From: Schistocerca nitens
Taxonomy: Eukaryota; Arthropoda; Insecta; Orthoptera; Acrididae
Length of the DNA stretch: 64,000 nt
Assembly: GCF_023898315.1 (NCBI RefSeq)
Contig: NC_064616.1
Coordinates: 648,888,974 to 648,952,973 of the forward strand
Direction: 5' to 3'
Part shown: in pieces, positions 13,393 through 25,382 of the stretch
Layout: each line of letters begins with the position of its first letter
How positions within the stretch are numbered: the first letter of the stretch is position 1
Notes under the pieces: model-generated
Databases searched by the model: none
What the model saw: only the letters and a program-made list of their open reading frames with translations
Told to the model about the DNA's origin: nothing
Position numbers and translations under genes: made by a program

Positions 13393-15134
13393 TATTTTTA
13401 ATTAATATTGGAAAAGGCATATGGCTAACTGCGCTTCAGAACAAGAGAAATTAATCTGCTAATTTAGTTATACGTACTGGACAAACATGAGTAATGTGTT
13501 TTTGTACTTCCTTCAGTCTACTGTGCAAATGTGATTCATTACAGGGTGCTGTAATGGACCTACCGATAGAGGCCTGGTCACTGTCCTTCTGTGGTAGGCA
13601 GGCAGTCAATAACCAAATAGAGGCAACCCCCCCCCCCTCCCCACCCCAGGACAACAGGAGGCCTCTACCAGATGTGAGCCACCAATGTGAAATGAATGAA
13701 ACGCAATCTGTTAAGGGAGAGAATGCTCGCTGTAAGTGCCTTTTAGAGTTTGCATGTGCATGTAGCACTTTTTGAGTGGGTGAGTGTGTGAGAACAGTAA
13801 CAAAGGAGGAGGAGGGAGTGACAAATGGACAGAACACAAGATATCTATTCTTAATTGGCAATATGGAGCTTGTCCAGAGAAGGAATTCCTGCAACAATAA
13901 GGTTGACATGTGATCATCCAGCTGTGTCCATTGTAGACATCACAGAACATTTAACAAGAATAATGAACACCAATTTTGTAATGAACAATAATTTTGATTG
14001 GCTGGAAGAAGAATATAAGCTAGAGAATCATGTATGTGGTCACACCCAGGGAAAAAGTTCTGGAGCATGTGAGGAATATCATCCTGGTGGACACTTTTGA
14101 TTGTACCAGGAATGAAGACATTTGTTGTCCAGATGGAAAAGGGGAGACCTCCTGCTGAGGAGCAAGAGATGATACTTGGTTGATGAGCACCTTTTGCCAT
14201 GCCACCAATGTGGGACACCCGGCTCTGGCCACCGTGAGACATGCCTCACCCGACAACAACATGCTGCTACCGAGGAGCCACTAGCCGTCTGCAGCGCACC
14301 TTGCTCTGTGCTGGTAAAATGCACTACACCTCTAAGTCCGCCTGCCAGTTCTGTTTGTCTGATAGCCACCATGATTTAAACACGCAAGTAATGACCCTCA
14401 GGACACTGTAATTGATAATGGGCAAATTATCATTTCCTTCTTCCTGAGTAAAAGTAACTGGTAAATTGTATTTGAATAACCACGGTCCAAAGGCATTTCT
14501 GTTTCTTAAAATAAATTCTTATGACTAATCTCCTTACATTCTTGTTGCTGGTCTTCCTAATCCTTTGATACAATTTGCAATTGCCGAACTCAAGTCTGAC
14601 ATAAGCTACAGCAATTCATTTTTACTAATATGCATGTGCCACACTCGAGTGACATTCAAGATATAGTGATTCCTTTGATTTTACACAAATGCCACACTCA
14701 TGTGCCATTTTATAACATATATTGTATCAATTTCACCCACTACAGTGTTTTTGAATTGCTTCCAGATGAATTCTGTACAATTTTCTGGAATGAAAAATTA
14801 AATTTACACCAAATTCTCTGCTCTAAAGCAAACTACATATTATATACACGGAATGAATATTTCATTCTGTAGCTGAGTGAGTACTTTTATAAAACATCCT
14901 AGTAGATTAAAGCTATGTGCCAAACAGAAGCTCAAAAAGGAAGAGTCAGCATTCAAATATTGATCTGGCACACAGCTTTAATCTGTATGCAAGTAACTAT
15001 ATGTGCACAAATTATTTACTTTTGGTGACTATCTTGGCCATGGAAGGCGAAGGCACTCATATCATTATCAAACTATGCATGATCAGAGATGTTAGTCAGA
15101 ATAATAGCCTCACTGTCTTGAAATGTAGAACTTT

Positions 15135-15221
<87 letters not shown>

Positions 15222-15244
15222 GGAATTTCACTGTAGCGTGAACT
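13240..15244. other. Unassigned part of duplication copy 1
   Basis: Contains a (TAA)n run at about 13362-13391, a C run near 13626, and a GC-richer stretch at about 14030-14370 of unknown origin with frames open on both strands. A composite (GT)n(GA)n microsatellite lies at 15134-15216. The same content recurs at 17298-19295. None of the open frames of 60 to 152 codons has recognisable domains. Confidence 0.5.
15134..15216 (+). repeat. Composite (GT)n(GA)n microsatellite, copy 1
   Basis: About 25 bases of GT followed by about 58 bases of GA. It is the main length difference between the two duplication copies. Confidence 0.95.
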
Positions 15245-15259
15245 TGGTTACCTAAAATA

Positions 15260-15725
15260 TCAACACAAGCCTGGTTCTTTTAGGGACAATTATATAAAGC
15301 TGTTGATTCTAGAACAACACAGAAAATGACCTCAGATCAAACTGAACTCAAACATATCTGTTGTATAAACACTGGACCTAAACTATACAACAAACTTCCA
15401 CAAGAGTCCAAAGACAAAAGTGAAATACATGCCTTTAGGAATACCCTAAAAAATTATCTGTCATGGATGTGTTTTTATACCGTAAATGTATGATGTATAA
15501 ATTTTGCTGACAATTATACTAATGATTAATTACTACAATTAAGAGGCGTTTTAAAATTAGTCCAAAATAAATATTATGTACAAACATGTAACACAGTAAG
15601 GCAAATAAAGTATGCATCTATTTATGTGTTGAAATTGTGTATGTTTACATATCTATGTATCTATACTGTACATATTCTTGTGTTGACGACACCCACACAA
15701 TTTATATTGTCTACTGATGGATACA
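15260..15725 (+). mobile_element. LINE 3' end fragment (duplication copy 1)
   Basis: The plus-strand translation near 15370-15440 reads GPKLYNKLPQESKDKSEIH, followed by FRNTLKNYL. This is the typical C-terminal end of LINE ORF2 proteins (GVKLYNKLP..IK...F...LK.WL). A 3' non-coding tail follows to about 15725. Only the tail end of the element is present. Confidence 0.6.
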
Positions 15726-16356
15726 TTAATTAATAATATCACCATGAAGAGGATCATCTTTGACTGACAAAATTTCGCAATCATGTCAAGTTCAACTGTA
15801 ATCGTTAGTTCACAACTTAGTGACATTACAAAATAATGGTTTTGTTTTGAGCAAATATGAGTTTAAAAGAAGTAAATAATAATTATTAACCCAAAAAAGA
15901 CAAGTAATCATGTAAATATGCCATCCTCATGCTGCTGAAGCTCACAATATTTCTTTAGGTGTGTAACATTAGGTTAAGAAATTATTGACTATGTAAGTGA
16001 TGAGTGCAGATAATAACTGTTCTTATGACAATTCTTGAAGATGACTTGTAATTGCAATTTTTGAGAACATATTCAATATAAACAATAAATGACATATCCA
16101 CCATGTAATTTCAGCAAATCCTGTTTGGTTTTGTTTCAGAAAATTATTTGGGAAGGATACAGCTTTGCAAGCTGCATTGGGTGCTACATGTGTCCAAGTT
16201 TTTGTTATTTTTGGATTTTTGCTTTGAACATAGAGGTCTCACTAACGGTTCTACAATCAAAGGTTACTTTTGTTCAACACAGAACATTAACATCACATTT
16301 CTGTGGTAATATGTGTACAATGGAAACTTTTTTGATTCATTCTGCATACTATCAAC

Positions 16357-17297
16357 AATGATTGCACTCAATTTAAACTCCAACACAGTGTTTGCAGTAT
16401 GTGGCCTTGCTCCATCTTGCATGAACCACTGCATGTTGAAGGGCAAGGCAGTAGCAAGAAGCTGTGGAATGAAGCTATTGCGAAGCATTCTCAAATAATG
16501 CTCGCTGTTCACAGTTTCTTCAAAGAAAAAGTGTCCAATAAGTCCGTGACTGGAAATTGCTGCCCACGCTGTAATCCTCAGAGCATAATGTTGTCGTTCA
16601 TGAAGCACTTGTGGGTTTTCAGTGGCCCAAAAGCATAGATTTTGTTTGTTAACCACACCGTCTAAATGAAAATGCAACTCATCTGAAAACCAAATGTTGT
16701 TGAGAGTTTCTTCCCTATCCTCCGCCCACTGAGCAAACAGTAGTCTCTGCTGCTTGTGTTCTTCAGTGAGCTTCTGTGCACAGGTCATCTTGTATGGGTA
16801 CATATGGAGGTCACTTTTAAGATTGCGTTGAACAGAGCATCTGGATATTCCCAGGACTTCTCTGTACAGCAACTCGTACCGCTTCAATATTCTCCGGCGA
16901 ACAAACATGCTTAGGTTGAGGTCGCTTCGCTTCCAATACTGTTCCTTCCTGTACAAATTTATCGTACGACCTGTGGATGGTCTTCTTGCAAGGGACCCAT
17001 CGTGTGTTAAACTGTTGTCGAAAACGCCTCTGAGTCACAATATGGCTTTTCGTTTCATGAAAAAGTAACACAATTGCTGATCATTGCTGCGTCTTCAGTC
17101 TTCCATTGTCAACCATTGCTGCTTACTAGTCTCCTAGCGGCAGTATCGTGAATTACACGTCATTTTGTAACTCTTTTTTTTTTTTTTTCCCAAGCTCTGC
17201 TGGTACTGCTGTAGAGATCCCAGCGGGATATCTAATGTGCGTCATAAATTGTGACAGAAACAAATGGTAACACATTTTGTGCGCCACCCTGTATATC
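16357..17297 (-). mobile_element. Second copy of the truncated DDE_3-type element
   Basis: This is the duplicated copy of the element at 12300-13239, carried by the tandem duplication and not an independent insertion. It shows the same frameshift and the same truncation point. Confidence 0.85.
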
Positions 17298-17418
17298 TAA
17301 TAAAACTTGTAGAGAAGAACACACCAGAAATGCAGCAAAAAGATGACAATATTCCAAGAAGAAGGAAGTAATAAGCTGCTTAATGCTATTTGCATTTCTC
17401 AGTTAAACACTGCAATAC

Positions 17419-17450
<32 letters not shown>

Positions 17451-19193
17451 TATTTTTAATTAATATTGGAAAAGGCATATGGCTAACTGCGCTTCAGAAC
17501 AAGAGAAATTAATCTGCTAATTTAGTTATACGTACTGGACAAACATGAGTAATGTGTTTTTGTACTTCCTTCAGTCTACTGTGCAAATGTGATTCATTAC
17601 AGGGTGCTGTAATGGACCTACCGATAGAGGCCTGGTCACTGTCCTTCTGTGGTAGGCAGGCAGTCAATAACCAAATAGAGGCAACCCCCCCCCCCCTCCC
17701 CACCCCAGGACAACAGGAGGCCTCTACCAGATGTGAGCCACCAATGTGAAATGAATGAAACGCAATCTGTTAAGGGAGAGAATGCTCGCTGTAAGTGCCT
17801 TTTAGAGTTTGCATGTGCATGTAGCACTTTTTGAGTGGGTGAGTGTGTGAGAACAGTAACAAAGGAGGAGGAGGGAGTGACAAATGGACAGAACACAAGA
17901 TATCTATTCTTAATTGGCAATATGGAGCTTGTCCAGAGAAGGAATTCCTGCAACAATAAGGTTGACATGTGATCATCCAGCTGTGTCCATTGTAGACATC
18001 ACAGAACATTTAACAAGAATAATGAACACCAATTTTGTAATGAACAATAATTTTGATTGGCTGGAAGAAGAATATAAGCTAGAGAATCATGTATGTGGTC
18101 ACACCCAGGGAAAAAGTTCTGGAGCATGTGAGGAATATCATCCTGGTGGACACTTTTGATTGTACCAGGAATGAAGACATTTGTTGTCCAGATGGAAAAG
18201 GGGAGACCTCCTGCTGAGGAGCAAGAGATGATACTTGGTTGATGAGCACCTTTTGCCATGCCACCAATGTGGGACACCCGGCTCTGGCCACCGTGAGACA
18301 TGCCTCACCCGACAACAACATGCTGCTACCGAGGAGCCACTAGCCGTCTGCAGCGCACCTTGCTCTGTGCTGGTAAAATGCACTACACCTCTAAGTCCGC
18401 CTGCCAGTTCTGTTTGTCTGATAGCCACCATGATTTAAACACGCAAGTAATGACCCTCAGGACACTGTAATTGATAATGGGCAAATTATCATTTCCTTCT
18501 TCCTGAGTAAAAGTAACTGGTAAATTGTATTTGAATAACCACGGTCCAAAGGCATTTCTGTTTCTTAAAATAAATTCTTATGACTAATCTCCTTACATTC
18601 TTGTTGCTGGTCTTCCTAATCCTTTGATACAATTTGCAATTGCCGAACTCAAGTCTGACATAAGCTACAGCAATTCATTTTTACTAATATGCATGTGCCA
18701 CACTCGAGTGACATTCAAGATATAGTGATTCCTTTGATTTTACACAAATGCCACACTCATGTGCCATTTTATAACATATATTGTATCAATTTCACCCACT
18801 ACAGTGTTTTTGAATTGCTTCCAGATGAATTCTGTACAATTTTCTGGAATGAAAAATTAAATTTACACCAAATTCTCTGCTCTAAAGCAAACTACATATT
18901 ATATACACGGAATGAATATTTCATTCTGTAGCTGAGTGAGTACTTTTATAAAACATCCTAGTAGATTAAAGCTATGTGCCAAACAGAAGCTCAAAAAGGA
19001 AGAGTCAGCATTCAAATATTGATCTGGCACACAGCTTTAATCTGTATGCAAGTAACTATATGTGCACAAATTATTTACTTTTGGTGACTATCTTGGCCAT
19101 GGAAGGCGAAGGCACTCATATCATTATCAAACTATGCATGATCAGAGATGTTAGTCAGAATAATAGCCTCACTGTCTTGAAATGTAGAACTTT

Positions 19194-19272
<79 letters not shown>

Positions 19273-19295
19273 GGAATTTCACTGTAGCGTGAACT
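17298..19295. other. Unassigned part of duplication copy 2
   Basis: Duplicate of 13240-15244, with the GA run shortened (19218-19267). Confidence 0.5.
19193..19267 (+). repeat. Composite (GT)n(GA)n microsatellite, copy 2
   Basis: The same microsatellite in copy 2, with about 50 bases of GA. Confidence 0.95.
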
Positions 19296-19310
19296 TGGTT
19301 ACCTAAAATA

Positions 19311-19776
19311 TCAACACAAGCCTGGTTCTTTTAGGGACAATTATATAAAGCTGTTGATTCTAGAACAACACAGAAAATGACCTCAGATCAAACTGAACTC
19401 AAACATATCTGTTGTATAAACACTGGACCTAAACTATACAACAAACTTCCACAAGAGTCCAAAGACAAAAGTGAAATACATGCCTTTAGGAATACCCTAA
19501 AAAATTATCTGTCATGGATGTGTTTTTATACCGTAAATGTATGATGTATAAATTTTGCTGACAATTATACTAATGATTAATTACTACAATTAAGAGGCGT
19601 TTTAAAATTAGTCCAAAATAAATATTATGTACAAACATGTAACACAGTAAGGCAAATAAAGTATGCATCTATTTATGTGTTGAAATTGTGTATGTTTACA
19701 TATCTATGTATCTATACTGTACATATTCTTGTGTTGACGACACCCACACAATTTATATTGTCTACTGATGGATACA
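19311..19776 (+). mobile_element. LINE 3' end fragment (duplication copy 2)
   Basis: Duplicate of the fragment at 15260-15725, copied with the tandem segment. Confidence 0.6.
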
Positions 19777-20293
19777 TTAATTAATAATATCACCATGAAG
19801 AGGATCATCTTTGACTGACAAAATTTCGCAATCATGTCAAGTTCAACTGTAATCGTTAGTTCACAACTTAGTGACATTACAAAATAATGGTTTTGTTTTG
19901 AGCAAATATGAGTTTAAAAGAAGTAAATAATAATTATTAACCCAAAAAAGACAAGTAATCATGTAAATATGCCATCCTCATGCTGCTGAAGCTCACAATA
20001 TTTCTTTAGGTGTGTAACATTAGGTTAAGAAATTATTGACTATGTAAGTGATGAGTGCAGATAATAACTGTTCTTATGACAATTCTTGAAGATGACTTGT
20101 AATTAATGTGATCAGTTTAAGGCATTTTATACATACTTTAGTGGCACTGTAAGAAAGGGAAAATTGAAATATTTGTAGTAAAGTTAAGCAAGTGGAGTTT
20201 GCCAGCAGCCAAAACTGATTGAACATCTCTTACAAAAATGTTCTACAGTCTAGACTAGCAGTAACTACACAATCCACATTAAATTTTTAAATA

Positions 20294-21560
20294 CAGGTTG
20301 TTCCATTTATCTGATGACCACATGTGCAGGGTTGTGTTTGCCAGCCACCAGAGACATGCAGGCTGATTGAATGGGATGCCCATCTCCCTGTAAATGATGC
20401 ACTATGCACCTAATCAGGCAGTGTCACTCGAACAGTGGGGCAAGACTGAATTATTCCATTCCACAATTAGTGTTCATTTACAATTCAATTCATGTGTGTG
20501 TACACAGTCTGCATGTATTGTCCAGGGATTGTTTGAACACAAGTTTCCAGGTGCTTAAATTCTGAGTTGTGGTGCAATTCACAAATTAGTGAATAAATTT
20601 TGTGAGATGGGAAGTGCTCATGACAGGGAGCATAAATGACAACATACAGTGCTCACAGAAGTTGATCTCGATGATACTGCATACCAAATGGAAAATTCCT
20701 CTAAAAGTCTCTTAGATGTCTTTCACAGCAAAAAAATTTCTTGCACCTCTGTACATAGAGCTGCTACATTACTTGGGCTAATGTCCTATAAAATAACAGT
20801 AGTGCAAGAACTTAAAGCTGGTGATCCTGTGCACAGGGTCAGGTTTTGCAAATTGGTTTTGAAAACAGTGCATGACGGTGAAATGGATCTTTACCTCATG
20901 CTGTTTTCAGATGAGGCTTGGTTTCATTTGCAGAAGTATGTTAATTCCCCAAACTGTCAACACTGGAGCACCAATAGGCTTATTTTTCTTCATGAGGAAT
21001 CCCTTCACGATCAGAATATAGGAGTGTAGTGAGCAGTTAGTGGTGACAGAATAACAATCCCAAATTTTTCAGTGACACAGTTAACAGTGAAAGATACAAG
21101 TAAAACATTTTGCAACGGCTTTTTAATGAACTCGAGGAAAGAGAATGAAGCTTCCATGTGTTTTCAGTAGGCTTCAGCAATGGGTCATACAGCGAATATT
21201 TCTTTGCGTACAATTCACAATATGTTCCATGACAGAGTTATTCGCAACAACATCTAGCCCACTCAAAGTCCCTATTTAAACATGTGTGATTTCTATTTGC
21301 GGGGAGCACCAAAGGATAAAGTGTACACAACAAATCTGTACACATTACAGCAACTCAAGGATAATATCCATGAGTCAATTAATTCAATTTCCCAAAAAGA
21401 ATTACATTGTGTGATGAATAATTTCTTGAGTAGATGTCAGAAATGCATGGAAAACAGTAACAGTTGGGTGACATGGCATCTGATTCATTGGGCAACAGAG
21501 TGTTCACTGCCTGCCATCTATTGCGCTGTGAATATGGTCAACAGATAAATGGAAACCCTG
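20294..21560 (+). mobile_element. DUF4817/DDE_3-type Tc1/mariner element relic
   Basis: Inverted ends CAGGTTGTTCCATTT (20294) and AAATGGAAACCCTG (ending 21560) are flanked by TA on both sides. The plus-strand frame at 20649-21029 shows helix-turn-helix remains, SYKITVVQELKAGDPVHRV, then LMLFSDEAWFHLQKYVNSPN with the first catalytic aspartate. The frame at 21282-21548 shows CDFYLRGAPKDKVYTTNLYT, the conserved segment after the third acidic position, and ends near the right terminus. The middle is broken by stops and frameshifts. At 1267 bp the length is nearly complete. It resembles the family in the duplication but is a different, older copy. Confidence 0.88.
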
Positions 21561-21562
21561 TA

Positions 21563-23388
21563 TAAAACAAGTGCTTAAACTGTGATGTCAACTGCATGCA
21601 GGTTGATGAATAAGACTAGTTGTATGCGTATGTAAGTATATTTGTAATTATCAAGCAGTGATTCTGTGTCTGCATGCTGGAATAAGATCCAAAGAATCTC
21701 AGGTTTTATTCCACGCCAGTTCTTGGAATTTTTTTTACCACTTGTGACTTCTTTTACCTCAGGCCGTGTTTGCGCAAAATGTTGAGTTATTTAAGTGTAG
21801 GACTCAGAGTAAAACTAAATCACACCACAGTTATTATTGCAACATTTGACTTGCACAATAAAATATTGCTATTAGTGCATCAGATGAGCCTGAAACAGAT
21901 GACACTATTTCTAACAGATGACACTATTTGCTATGAGAGGAGTCTAAGAAGAAATTATAGCACCAACAGAAAATAAAGCTAACATGTGTCACAATACAAT
22001 GAGGACAGCATTTATGAACAATGTATTTATGTAAAAAAGTTGCAAAATTGGAATTTATCAGCAAAGTGTCAGTTTGAAAGCCTGATTACATTTACATTTC
22101 TTTTAGTTCCAGTACTTTAATTTCCCTATCTACTTTCAGTGTTACCATTCGTATTTCATGTTCCCCAAGCTATACTATTCTTTTATTTTATGTTTGCACT
22201 CCATGCATTGTAATCTTCTTTCGTAAAATTGTTATTTCACATCAAGAAAATTTACTGTTCTTTTTGTTTTTTGAGACACATTCCTAACTTTGCAGGTTCT
22301 ATAACAGAATCCTGATTTGTGTGATCCACATCCACCTATAAGCAGGGGTTATTTTTAGTTCAAAATATGTGATTTACTGCTGTCACAATTAACTTACACT
22401 ATCATTATTACCAACTCAACATAAACAGCATCTCCTTTAGCATCACTATCATCAATGAGGAGAACAATGTTTTCATTTGAAGTTACAACCATCTACTCAT
22501 TTACTGATGTGCAGGAAGTGCAACCTTTAGTGTTGTTTGAATCTGTATTGGAAATTAAGAGAAATAAGCGTATTAAAACTTTGGGATGAAAATCTGTGTT
22601 GTCATCATAGGGATTGTGAACAAGAATAAACTGGGACTTATGGATTGCAGTTGGCTTCTGCCCATCTTCTGTGAAAGTAGACCTCACAAAAATACTACTT
22701 CCAGTTTTATGCATTTCAACCTTGAAAAGTTTTTACAATGTTTCTGCTCCAGTTTACACAATGCACGTAATTACACAGAGATGAAATATAATACTTGTAA
22801 AATGCATCTTTGAGTTAAATCCTGTCATCTGTGAATGCTTTCTAAGTCCTTTCCTTAATTTTGACAAATCAATTTTTCAGTCACATTCTGTTCCTACATT
22901 CTGTGACTTGGGAGTCAACAGCAACTGCTTTCAACATCTTTTCTTTGTTGGCTGTAGTAACTTTATCAGTTTTTTTGCCTTTTATTGCATCTTTATGCTA
23001 ACCCAATGCAATTTCCTGCAACAAATCTTTTTCAGCCAGGGAGAAGTCTGAAGATCACTCCTTTTCTGCTTACTTTCTTCCCTTTATAACATGTCATCTT
23101 TGATAATAAATACTGTGTCTTTTGTTATGTATGATTAATATCTGCAGTCAAAATGTGATAATCATGTTGACAGCTGATTTTAGAAGTGTTGTCAAGCATG
23201 TTAATGCTAACTTAGATCAACTCTGAATATCCTTCGGTGCATCTGAGTTTAGTGTCATACACCAAACAGGAGTCCTGAAAAGAGTTCAGTTTCTGAACTA
23301 ATGTCATACTTGACCTGCAGTCAGCAATGTTTGTACAAATGTTCCGTAGAATAAAAATACAGGCAATAGAATGCCATGCAACTGCGAT
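21563..23388. other. Intronic sequence, nothing recognised
   Basis: AT-rich intron. A 19-base local duplication (cagatgacactattt) lies near 21895-21932. Short frames lack domain features. Confidence 0.5.
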
Positions 23389-23399
23389 AAAAAAGTTAA

Positions 23400-23896
23400 T
23401 CATCAACATCATTTCCTTGGGGCCTTTGTCCTGCTTCAACCCAGGGTTGGCCTTATTACTATAGATTTGGCAGCGTTAGCTGCAGAGGGTGGCCGGATGC
23501 CCTTCCTGTTGCCACCCCGAACTCCCCGGGACGGAATTTGTGTACCCCAGCTGTCTGCGTCTAGTGTAAGCCATGAAATAGTGCAAACATTTTCAAATGT
23601 CTGCGAGTATTGTAACTGAAGCGGAACGTGGGGTCCAGCCCAGTATTCACCTAACGGGATGTGTAAAACCGCCTAAAACCACATCCAGGGTGGCTGGCAA
23701 CTGAAGCGGAACGTGGGGTCCAGCCCAGTATTCACCTAACGGGATGTGTAAAACCGCCTAAAACCACATCCAGGGTGGCTGGCATACCAGCCCCCGTTGT
23801 TAATCCGTCGGGCGGATTCGATCTGGGGCCAGCACATCTACCCGAGTCCAGGAAGCAGCAAATTAGCGCTCTTGGCTGGGCCCTGGTGGATATGAC
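23400..23896 (-). mobile_element. tRNA-derived SINE with internal 85-bp duplication
   Basis: Flanked by an 11-bp target duplication aaaaaagttaa at 23389-23399 and 23897-23907. A reverse-complement tRNA B box, ggcggattcgatctg, lies near 23811. The tRNA-like end is at the right, so the SINE is minus-oriented and its 3' end is at the left (ccttggggcctttgtcct). An exact 85-bp tandem duplication fills 23614-23783, which makes this copy longer than a normal one. The intact duplication suggests fairly recent insertion. The same family appears in the opposite orientation at 32618-32750. Confidence 0.88.
23614..23783. repeat. Exact 2 x 85-bp tandem duplication inside SINE
   Basis: Two identical 85-bp units starting aactgaagcggaacg at 23614 and 23699. 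They lie within the SINE body, between the tRNA region and the tail. Confidence 0.95.
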
Positions 23897-23907
23897 AAAA
23901 AAGTTAA

Positions 23908-25165
23908 CATAATGCATAAACTTTTTATGTCATCCTGCATGCCAAACTGTTGTTGGGAAAAAGGGAAGGAACTACTGGAATACATTACTCTCATCTAACC
24001 ATCACTGACCAATTTCTATAGTAATGACGAATTACCACTATTAGACAGTGATTGCAGAAACATGTTTAGTATGTTGATTGTGTTATGGCTTTACCTGTGT
24101 TATATTAGTTCTGCAGTTCACTTTGTTTATTGTCTTCAACTGTAAAACAAATTCAGTGAAACCAGTATTACTTTTTGTTCAAGATTACTATCCACTGACG
24201 CCTTGCAAAATGGTGTGTTTCCTCAACAGGCTTAACACATTAGCAGTCTTCAAAACAATTACACAGTAAATGGTGATTTAACAATCTGCTCTTCCTGAAG
24301 GTCATAGATATCTCCTATTTCACTGCCCCTACCTCTGACTTCACAAACTTGCATGTTTACAAAGTATAAGTGTTTTTATTGTTTTAATAGGTGACTGAAC
24401 TGTTGGTGCTGGCACTTGCTTCTGCCTATACTGGACTGCACCTTGTACACTCTGGTGCTGTTAATATAGAATGGCCTCTTCAACGCTAAAAACTGCACAC
24501 ATATGAAATGTTAACTCTTTACTTTCCAGGACACTTCCTTCGGAAGAATCATTATTCCACTGTTCATACTACAAGTGTCTACCCCCCCCCCCCCCAACAC
24601 ACACACACAAAGAGAGAGAGAGAGAGGGAGAGAGAGTTCAGGATCAGTTCCCTTACAGATCTTGTATTTTACAACACAAAGGCAGAGCCAAATCTAATAT
24701 TCATGTGAAGCATATGTAGCCCTCTTAAATTTTAAAAGGGGCTGGGGGGGAGCTGAAAATGATCAAATGCGTATTAATCATCTGACAACAATAACTGGGA
24801 CCCCTCCTGCATCTGTGTACAGATTAAGGAAACTGTCCTTTTAGAGACAGTGGAAACTGAGAATGTTTAGGAAATCCTATTGTGAGTAAGAACAAAGAAG
24901 AAATTTATGAAAAAACATTTTTGTAGTTATCTTTTACAGATAACTATAATAGTATTACAACTAAATTATTAATAAGCTCCCTAACTTTACAAAGTAATTA
25001 CAAGGACTTTAGGCAAAATATGAAGGTGGACTTCAAAGTAATATATTTCACGAAGACATTCAGTATGTTGATATACAAAAATATATGTGTACTTTCTCCA
25101 TTACATTCACAAAAAAATGTTGAAACATACACCTTGTGAATTCACAAATTCTGGGCTCTAGCGAT
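23908..25165. other. Intronic sequence with CA/GA microsatellite
   Basis: A C run, CA run and GA run lie at about 24583-24636. Otherwise AT-rich, with no recognised gene or transposon. Confidence 0.5.
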
Positions 25166-25177
25166 GCACAAATCAGG

Positions 25178-25370
25178 TTCAAATGGCTCTGAGCACTATG
25201 GGACTTAACTACTGAGGTCATCAGTCCCCTAGAACTTAGAACTACTTAAACCTAACTAACCTAACGACATCACACACATCCATGCCCGAGGCAGGATTCG
25301 AACCTGCGACCGTAGCGGTCACGCGGTTCCAAACTGACGCGCTTAGAACCGCACGGCCACACCGGCCGGC
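25178..25370 (-). mobile_element. tRNA-derived SINE with target duplication
   Basis: A 193-bp SINE with a 12-bp target duplication gcacaaatcagg at 25166-25177 and 25371-25382. On the minus strand it starts gccggccggtgtggccgtg and carries an A-box-like and a B-box sequence (ggttcgaatcctgcctcg), as in a tRNA gene. The other end reads aaccatttgagccagagctca-like sequence as seen on the minus strand. High similarity to the copies at 1-52 and 38727-38910 and the perfect target duplication suggest recent activity. Confidence 0.93.
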
Positions 25371-25382
25371 GCACAAATCAGG

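Larger units (their letters stand above)
11992..16048. repeat. Tandem segmental duplication, copy 1
   Basis: A unit of 4057 bp that is repeated immediately at 16049-20104. Both units open with TAATTGCAATTTTTGAG and close with GATGACTTG. The pentamer TAATT stands at the left breakpoint (11992-11996), at the junction (16049-16053) and at the right breakpoint (20100-20104). The offset between copies is 4057 at the start, 4058 after the T run near 13120, 4059 after the C run near 13630 and 4051 after the GA run near 15216. Only homopolymer or dinucleotide lengths differ as far as I can see. Content: a truncated DDE transposon, unassigned sequence and a LINE tail. Confidence 0.95.
16049..20104. 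repeat. Tandem segmental duplication, copy 2
   Basis: Second unit of the duplication, with one more T and one more C in two homopolymers and about eight bases less in the GA run (about 50 against 58). Reading frames of equal sequence recur at a fixed offset through the whole unit. It lies in the last Eph intron, so the duplication lengthens the intron without touching exons. Confidence 0.95.

Noticed and set aside
13451-13909. 152-codon minus-strand frame as a gene
   Set aside because: It runs across a C homopolymer, is disrupted in the second copy by the one-base change in that run, and has no domain features.
25178-25370. tRNA-like boxes as genuine tRNA genes (also at 23811, 38850, 39220, 40380, 57560)
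   Set aside because: The boxes lie in dispersed SINEs with target duplications or tails. Acceptor and anticodon stems do not fold as intact tRNAs.
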